NCBI RefSeq assembly: GCF_000275845.1
Contig: NW_006766883.1
Span: forward strand, 2,377,843-2,441,842
Length of the DNA: 64,000 nucleotides
Origin: Dichomitus squalens LYAD-421 SS1
Lineage: Eukaryota; Basidiomycota; Agaricomycetes; Polyporales; Polyporaceae
Direction of reading: 5' to 3'
Part shown: piece after piece, positions 57,754-64,000 of the stretch
Position numbering within the stretch: the first letter of the stretch is position 1
How the letters are laid out: the number at the start of each line of letters is the position of its first letter
Notes under the pieces: model-generated
Told to the model about the DNA's origin: nothing
The model's database searches: none
The model's input: the letters and a program-made list of their open reading frames with translations, nothing else
Translations under genes and position numbers: made by a program

Positions 57754-60700
57754 GCAAAGCAGCGAAGCCAAGGCGCCAGAGGCCAACCGAGCTCTGCTAT
57801 GTCTGCTACTGCCATAGAGCCGGAATGTGTTCGATCATTTTGGCCCTGAAAGGCGGTCGTCGCGCGAATCCTACGGGGAGCGTGAGAGCAGGCTTGGCGC
57901 AGGCGCAACCTAGTCATCCCCGAGACCTTTCTTGGGCCCCCCGTCGAGCGTCGGCAGACCTGAACGTCCAAATTGGTGCATTCGGCGCCGATGTAAGGTA
58001 ATTTGATGCGAGCCATTCATCTGCGATTTGAACAACGGCCCTCGCGCGAGTCCGACGTTATGCGTAAGACTGAGGATAGGTGCCACGGAAACATCCATAC
58101 GGTTGATGGATCGTCTTGCGCTGATTGAGCAGTTTTTGCCAACGACGGCATGGAACCGTCACTCTTACTGCCCCTCAGACCTATCACAATGACGACGACG
58201 CTTGTGGAGACTCTGACCGCCGACACCCGGCGCAGCAAGTATACGAGACCAGAATCAATGTTGCAATATGCACACCACTGACACCCGCAGTGGTCCGTTC
58301 CTCGAGGGGCCTCAAGGCTATTGCCGTCTGGTACGGGTCAACGTGGGATTTGTCCGATGCATGCGGTGCAATGCGATATTCTGATGCCAGAGAGAACGAG
58401 AGCAGGCTGCGCTGTTGCTGTCATCAGGCACAAGTAGGATGGGAGGCTCAGTGCTTACATACCGGTGTCGGGACAAGGTGAAGGACGTGATCCGCCCAAA
58501 GATACCAACCGTGACCACAAACGAACAGACTTTCCAAAAGTGGATGAACCGGCGTTTGTGCGATTAGCACGGCCACCAGCTCCACTGGCAGCCCCGGAGC
58601 GGTGAGTTGAACGTCCCCCGCCAACTAATACCTGCTACTCCGCTAATTTACCTCACTCGGCTTATGGGACGCACAAGCCATTCTACCATCGACCTGTGCG
58701 CTGAGACAGCTACAGCGACAGCCCCGCTCTTGCCCGTCGGAGGCCCGGCAGAATATCACCAGACCTCTATGCCGACTGCTTGCATTGTCCTCCGCCGTGT
58801 CAACTGCCGCCAGGGTAGTGTGCCTACGAGTGTTGTGCCTGTCACACAATCTGGCCTCGAAAGCCATCAGTCTGGATAATCTGGGTTTTACGTCGTTTGG
58901 TGGGAGCTCACCTAGCACCGACCGTGAAAAGTTCCCACGACGGCTTATGCTAACACGTCCGGTAGCTCGATTGCGCGTCCTATTCGCCAGCGTAGGGTCC
59001 CCTATAGGACACGGACAGATTGACCATGCTGATGCTGGGTCACATATCTGCTTGTTTATTCTCACACTAGCGTCGTGGTTTGCATGATCACTGGTATGTG
59101 CCCTTTTACTGCTTGTACGTTTGTGATCTCGTTCTGAAACGACACTATTTCGTAGGCATATCATGCGATGGAGAGCGGCGTCAGGAGGGCAATCCTACGT
59201 TGGTTTGTAATTGCTTGGAAAAGCAACGATGGTGGGACGTTGATCTAGTACTAATAACTCTATCTCTGGCATACAGTTTGAAACTGACCGCAGACCCGAA
59301 GTGTCTCTGCATCCACCCAAGCAAAAAGTGTAGACAAGACCATGGGAGCAATTTGGGAAGCATCTGGCACGGCCGCCTAGCCTGCGTTGGTCCGCTCGGA
59401 CCCAGGTAGTGCAGTTCGCTCATCAATCGTCTTTCCAGAACCACTTGGATAACCAGTCTAACCTTCTTTTCCCCCAGGCACACTTCGACATCGCGTACCT
59501 TCGTTCGCTGAGGATCTGTACCCTTGCAGAATGCTGTCACTCCACTAGCCTTTCAACAGATGCGCTGAAGTCACCCGACGATCGCGGTCGCCAAGTAGCG
59601 TTACACCCACCGTCCACCTTCATCGATTTTCACCAAGCCACAGCCGTACCTCACTTTTTTCGGAATGCTCCTCCCTGGCCGCTCATTCAATTCCACACTA
59701 GCTCAACCGTTGAAATGAAAGCCGGCTTGAATGGTACATCCGAGGTTTTCCCACGATTGAGAACGGCAGAAGCGGATCCAATCAATAGGCCGCGTATATC
59801 TCGTCGGCCGCGCAGTTGCAGGGGTGATTTCTGCTGCTGCTGTTACCGCGCAAGGCATCTGGTTGTCTGCGATTCGGGTCCAGATTGCCGAGACGCAGAA
59901 GCAGAATGACTCAAGCAGCGCGCCCTGATAGACTAAATGCCTAGAGTTCGCGTTGCGTCAGGTCCCAAACCTACGACCCCTATGGCCGGATGTCCCCTTG
60001 CCAAAGCGATGGGACTTCTTCGAAGGCATTTGCGATTCTCTGCAACGAAGAACCCGGGCCGCTACCCGATGACGACCGCGTGCGTGGACGTTCGGCGGCG
60101 GGCGTCGAGAACTTCCAACCGACTGCTATGTGATGCAAAGACATAAGTGCGTGTGTGCGTTTTCGCAATCAGGCTACTGAGAAAGCTACTGGGGATCTGG
60201 TCCTCATTGATGTAAAGAAATGCTGTCAATGAAGTCCTTCTACAGATGGGTCTCAACATTGATGGGAGGTATCGTTTAGGTCATAGCAGCCAACGTAGTG
60301 GTTCTTGGACTTCGCCGAGGCGCAACCCTGGTAAGTCCCTGTGTCTAAATGGCTCGATACTTTTCAAGAGTACGCGCATACTCCCTTTGACTCATGATGA
60401 TCGGCGTCCCACAGGATATCGATCGTAGTTGGCTGGCAACTAGAGAGCGCTCTCCCTTCCTCGTCCCAAACTGGCCTGTCGGTGTCAGCTCTTCCCGTCC
60501 CTCGCGTGCGCGTTCGCGCTGATGCTTTGCCGAACGGTCATATCAGCCCGCCGGTCAAGCTGCCAGTCGAAGATATGTCTCGTGGAGCGGCTTTTTAGAC
60601 ACCATTCTCGGAATAAGGACCGTAACTGCCATAACAATCGCGCTCAGACTATACAGGCGATTCGGGTTAGCTTCAGCTGGCGCTGCGGCCGGCTCAGAAA

Positions 60701-62187
60701 ACCAGGCACATCAGCACTCGTCGGCTCCCAATCCCAAAGCGCACGGAGCATTATGCAAGCCGTGCGCACATACGAGCTATCTTCTTGGTGAGTGCTCCTC
60801 CCCTGAAGACGCTCTGCTCTGTTCGCCTCAAAGCAACCAATTAAGATGTCACTCGAGCGATTGTAACGACGGTGACGACTGCCGACGCCTGGCTGTCGAA
60901 GCCCATGTAGTTGCAATGCGCTGACGTGAGTCTTGCGGCCGAGGTGTTTATCTTGTCAGCATGACCTAAAGCCTGCATTGACTGTGCGACGGACGTCAAC
61001 ACCGCATACTCCCGCGAGCCCTACGATGCCGGAACGCTCGGACGTCCGATTCGGTCAAGCTAGGCAACAGTACCGCAGCGCGTTTATCATACCCGGCGTC
61101 GGCCCCTCGATCGTGCATGTGTTGACCCTGCGCGCCGTCAGACGTCGGTCGTTACTGCGCGCACCCGGCACATCTCGGCGCAGCAAGCGCTGTGAAGCAA
61201 TAGGCCATGCGCTCTTCTTTCCGACTTATCGCTTTTACGTCTTCTTCTACCTTTGTTGTTCAGCTCTGGAAGGAATTTGCACTGTTTCCGCCGACTTATG
61301 CGTCAGCCCAGGTCCGGGAAGGACCCCAATCCATGTTCACGGCTCGTGGACAGCCCCTGGTGTAACTTACGTATCCTAAAGTGATTGAATCCACATCTGC
61401 ATTCCTCTCCTTGTCCTTCCTTATTCAGTCGTTCGTCTCGGAGGAGCGGCGCTGATGAGAACGGACAGGCACGCTCGCTATGTATCCGGAAGGTAATGCG
61501 CCCCACACAAAGCCCGCCAGACCCCGCACTAGTCGCATTTTAGTGAATCCGACATTCCGACAACGCGGTGTATCCCACGATCGTGTTGGCACTTAAGTTG
61601 TTCGGCGAAAGAGTAAGAGAACGCGCCATATGGGCAGAGCGAGTGATGGCGATGCGTACCTGACACTTCGCTGCTGTAGTTTGCTGTTCCCATATGACAC
61701 AACTAGAGTGATACTGGATGTTGCCTGGAATGAGTAAAGACGGCATAATGAGGTAATGTAGCGTACGACGTCCAAGTACAGCTCTTTCACCCAGACCGAC
61801 GGTGAATCACCTAGCTACAATGAAAGGAGTATAGAGTACAAGATATAGTATACACAAGCATTGGGCCAAAGCACGGATACAAGAATTCATAACAGCAAGT
61901 GTGGATATAATACGACAAGTTCTTGACCGTAGGGATGCAGAAGTCCACGGATACTCGGACATAGAAGAGACCCGGCGGCCTAGCGTGGGCAAAGACATCC
62001 ATCAAAAACTTAGGCTCAGGGGGTGTGTAGGTTCACATGACTTACATCGCTCGATGACGACACAGAACGGTGCTTAGAAGAGACGATACTATTTGGGTTG
62101 AGTCTACATGCTAGCAAGTATCCGTAAGCCATTCCATATGTCTGCAGATGACGCAAACGAACATCAGGCACACATTGCACATACCTG
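57754..62187. other. 4.4-kb gene-poor region with scattered coding scraps
   Basis: No complete gene closes. Fragments that look coding on the plus strand are: GRVYLVGRAVAGVISAAAVT with AQGIWLSAIRVQ (about 59790-59900), VIAANVVVLGLRRGATL (about 60281-60331) before a gtaagt donor, and DTILGIRTVTAITIALRLYR (about 60597-60656). They resemble membrane helices with splice-like borders, but frames and order are unclear. This may be a decayed or heavily intron-split membrane-protein gene. The first part contains the laccase upstream region. Confidence 0.35.
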
Positions 62188-63015
62188 CTACCGGATACCT
62201 GCAGCCGCCTCAAGTCTCGTCACCTCTTCTCTGAGAGCGTCTCTGCCCTCCTCCAGCCACTGGATATAACCTCTCGCACGGAAGAGTATCCCGCTCTTTC
62301 CCTTCGTGCCCCTTCCTCGGCTACCGCTGCCCTTTGGCCGCCCTCGGGTGGGCATTCCGGTCCCCGGGGGCGCGCCCGCAGGGGCAAGCAGCGTTGTAAG
62401 CTGCAGGTAGCCGTCGCGGATGGCATTGCGACGCTTCTGCTCGGACATGATATGGTTGAGCCGCTTCTGTGGAGTCGAGAGCAGGGGTTTCACACGGGGA
62501 CCAGCGGATGCTGAGGGCGTACCGCGCGACGCAGGGGAGGACGATCTAGATGCAGAACGACTCCTGGAACGCAGTTTCGGCTTCGTGTCGGCAGCCTGAG
62601 CGTAGGACTGCTGTGGCGGGGGAGGGGGCCGCTGCGCCTGCAGCTGAGACTGCTGCAGGTGGTGATGTTGTTCCGGCTGGGAAGTGAAGAGGCTGGATGA
62701 CGGTGGGAAGTGGTGTATCCCAGGTGGTGCCGTCTCCTGCAGGGGACTGTGGTAGAGGGGATCCGGGGGTACATCCGGCAACAGTGGAAGCGAATCCACA
62801 TTGAATTCCCATTCGAAGTTCTCGAGAAAGCCGAAGAGATCCGTTGTCTCTGCCGCAGAGAAAAGTTCGTTTGATGGGGGCAGCGGTGGAGGTGGCGGCA
62901 CACCCTCGCCATGCAACCCAGCGTTGAAGAACTGGAAGTCGTCGAAGGAGAGAGGCGGGGCGATGTGCTCGGCCGGCGGTGGGGAGTGGGGATGCGGGGG
63001 ATGCGGAGGAGACAT
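62188..63015 (-). CDS. bHLH transcription factor with AT-hook-like loop
   Basis: Single-exon model of 275 residues. The N-terminal 170 residues are Pro/Gln/His-rich with an acidic-aromatic patch (ETTDLFGFLENFEWEF) that could be an activation domain. A basic region and helix 1 follow at about residues 184-210 (KRLNHIMSEQKRRNAI; the E-x-x-R-R pattern predicts E-box binding). Helix 2 is about 245-270 (GILFRARGYIQWLEEGRDAL) and runs into a short leucine-rich continuation. The loop is expanded to roughly 30 residues and contains TRGRPKGSGSRGRG, an AT-hook-like core. Similar architecture occurs in fungal INO4/sterol-type bHLH proteins. A gtatcc near the stop might be a splice donor, so the C-terminus is uncertain. 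Divergent from a Zn2Cys6 gene. Confidence 0.82.
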   Translation of the reverse strand: MSPPHPPHPHSPPPAEHIAPPLSFDDFQFFNAGLHGEGVPPPPPLPPSNELFSAAETTDLFGFLENFEWEFNVDSLPLLPDVPPDPLYHSPLQETAPPGIHHFPPSSSLFTSQPEQHHHLQQSQLQAQRPPPPPQQSYAQAADTKPKLRSRSRSASRSSSPASRGTPSASAGPRVKPLLSTPQKRLNHIMSEQKRRNAIRDGYLQLTTLLAPAGAPPGTGMPTRGRPKGSGSRGRGTKGKSGILFRARGYIQWLEEGRDALREEVTRLEAAAGIR

Positions 63016-63198
63016 GATGGTCCGAGAGCAAGTGCCGGATTGCCGGTGCGCGCTCCGCGAGAGTGGTGGAGGCCGGGGCAGCGGCAGGGGCCGGAGCGGA
63101 ACCGGGGGACCGGGGAAGAAGGGGCGGCACGTGGAGGGGAGAAAGGAGAAAAGCGGGAGATATAGACCGTAGGGTCCGAAACCCCGCGCATCACCCCC
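63016..63198. promoter_or_regulatory. Compact bidirectional promoter bHLH / Zn2Cys6
   Basis: 183 bp separate the two start codons, GC-rich. It carries several purine-rich (gggga/gaga) blocks and a tatatag at 63160-63166 that may serve the plus-strand gene. Confidence 0.45.
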
Positions 63199-64000
63199 AT
63201 GTCGGCCCTCTCAGAGGCCTCCACGCCGGCCCAGGACGCGGCCCCTCCGTCGATCGACACGCAACAACTGCAACAACATAACCAGCAGCTCGCTTCAGAC
63301 CTCGGCCAACAGGCACAGCAGCCTGGCTCCGGCTCGTCCTCCGCCCCGCCCGCCGACGGCGGCCGCAAGCGTGCGTATCGCGTCTCTGCTCTCTCCACCT
63401 CCCGCCGCCGTTGCCCGTCCTGACCTCCTCCGCTCCAGCCAAGGCGCCCTCCGTTCGAAGGGCCTGCACCGCCTGCCACGCCGGAAAAACAAGATGTAGC
63501 GAAGTCCTCCCTTGCCAGGTTCGTTCCTCCGTCTCTCTTCCTCCTTCCCCGCTGTGCTCACACATCACCACACAGAGCTGCTTGAAGAGGGGCATGGGGG
63601 CATCATGCACCTACCCCGATCCGGACGCCGCCGATACACACCAGCCCCAGACTGCCCCCCGTACGTTCTTGTCGCACACAAACGCACATGCATGTCCTCA
63701 CGAACCTTCGCAGCGCAAGTTCCCCCCTTTGCCGCCGCCATGCCGTACCCTCCACCCATGCAAGGCCTCACCCACCCACACTACTACGACTACAACAGCA
63801 CATTCCCCGCCAACCCAAACCCAGGCGCCTCGACGTCCACATTCCGGCCCGCGAAACGTCCACGGCCGCTGACCGAAGAGGAGGCCGCCGCCATCACGCG
63901 CAACTTCACCCGCGGCGACTTCTTCGTCGGCTCCAGTGCCCCCGTCCGCATCGACCCCCGCTTGCCCGTCCGCCTCACGCTTGCCGAAGGCGATCAGGTC
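63199..64000 (+). CDS. Zn(II)2Cys6 fungal transcription factor, 5' part (runs off window)
   Basis: Exons: 63199-63370, 63439-63518, 63576-63660, 63714 to window end. A Gln/Ser/Pro-rich N-terminus precedes the binuclear zinc cluster RRACTACHAGKTRCSEVLPC-QSCLKRGMGASCTYPD. It has C-x2-C-x6-C-x5-C-x2-C-x8-C spacing and is assembled across intron 2. Downstream sequence is Pro/Tyr-rich (MPYPPPMQGLTHPHYYDYN), then a stretch (RPLTEEEAAAITRNFTRGDF) that may start a regulatory domain. The protein is truncated at 64000. DNA binding is established for the family; targets are unknown. It shares a short promoter with the bHLH gene. Confidence 0.87.

Noticed and set aside
1..64000. CRISPR arrays, insertion sequences, operons, rRNA
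   Set aside because: No regularly spaced repeats, transposase frames or rRNA-like stretches were seen, and the spliced genes show a eukaryotic genome.

Overview
The window is a piece of a filamentous basidiomycete genome, most likely a wood-decay polypore-type agaricomycete. This is inferred from dense short spliceosomal introns (mostly 47-75 bp, GT-AG, phase-consistent), GC-rich coding sequence, short intergenic distances and gene content: laccase, GMC oxidoreductase, GH3 beta-xylosidase, PacC, Zn2Cys6 and bHLH regulators, and F-box-type leucine-rich proteins. No bacterial operons, CRISPR arrays, rRNA or convincing tRNA were seen. All exon models were made by eye from splice signals, reading phase and remembered family motifs. 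Nearly every model below closes in frame.

Layout. 0-1.7 kb: 3' part of a NIPA-type Mg transporter. 2-7.5 kb: two single-exon leucine-rich proteins of F-box-protein style, with a gene-poor stretch that holds a perfect inverted repeat. 8-24 kb: housekeeping genes: GCP4 (gamma-tubulin ring), RRP1 (rRNA processing), a 77-residue membrane protein, a TBC Rab-GAP lacking its glutamine finger, hydroxyisourate hydrolase, a Ser/Pro-rich nuclear-type protein, microsomal GST (MAPEG), Rrb1/GRWD1 and a PA28-type proteasome activator. 24-28 kb: TAF1. 30.4-33.2 kb: the pH regulator PacC, with four PacC-type sites just upstream.

33.7-35.8 kb: an N gap flanked by identical 953-bp copies, almost certainly a scaffolding artefact. 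It is followed by a conserved fungal nuclear-type protein and a myosin regulatory light chain. 38.5-44.7 kb: two paralogous AYR1-like short-chain dehydrogenases bracket a secreted GMC oxidoreductase. 45-48.4 kb: the CTD phosphatase FCP1. 49.8-57.7 kb: a hypothetical protein, a basic-secretory-protein-type metalloprotease, GH3 beta-xylosidase and laccase, the last two being secreted lignocellulose enzymes. 57.7-62.2 kb: 4.5 kb with scattered membrane-like coding scraps but no resolvable gene. 62.2-64 kb: a divergent bHLH / Zn2Cys6 regulator pair, the latter cut by the window end.

Working together: FCP1 and TAF1 belong to RNA polymerase II transcription; RRP1 and Rrb1 to 60S ribosome assembly; GCP4 and myosin light chain to the cytoskeleton; PacC, laccase, GMC enzyme and xylosidase fit an ambient-pH-responsive lignocellulose lifestyle. 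Genes are strikingly arranged as head-to-head pairs. The most unusual signals are microexons of 5-18 nt in the PA28 and NIPA genes, the missing TBC glutamine finger, an AT-hook-like bHLH loop, PacC autoregulatory sites and the inverted repeat. I found no clear evidence of an entirely new multi-gene system.
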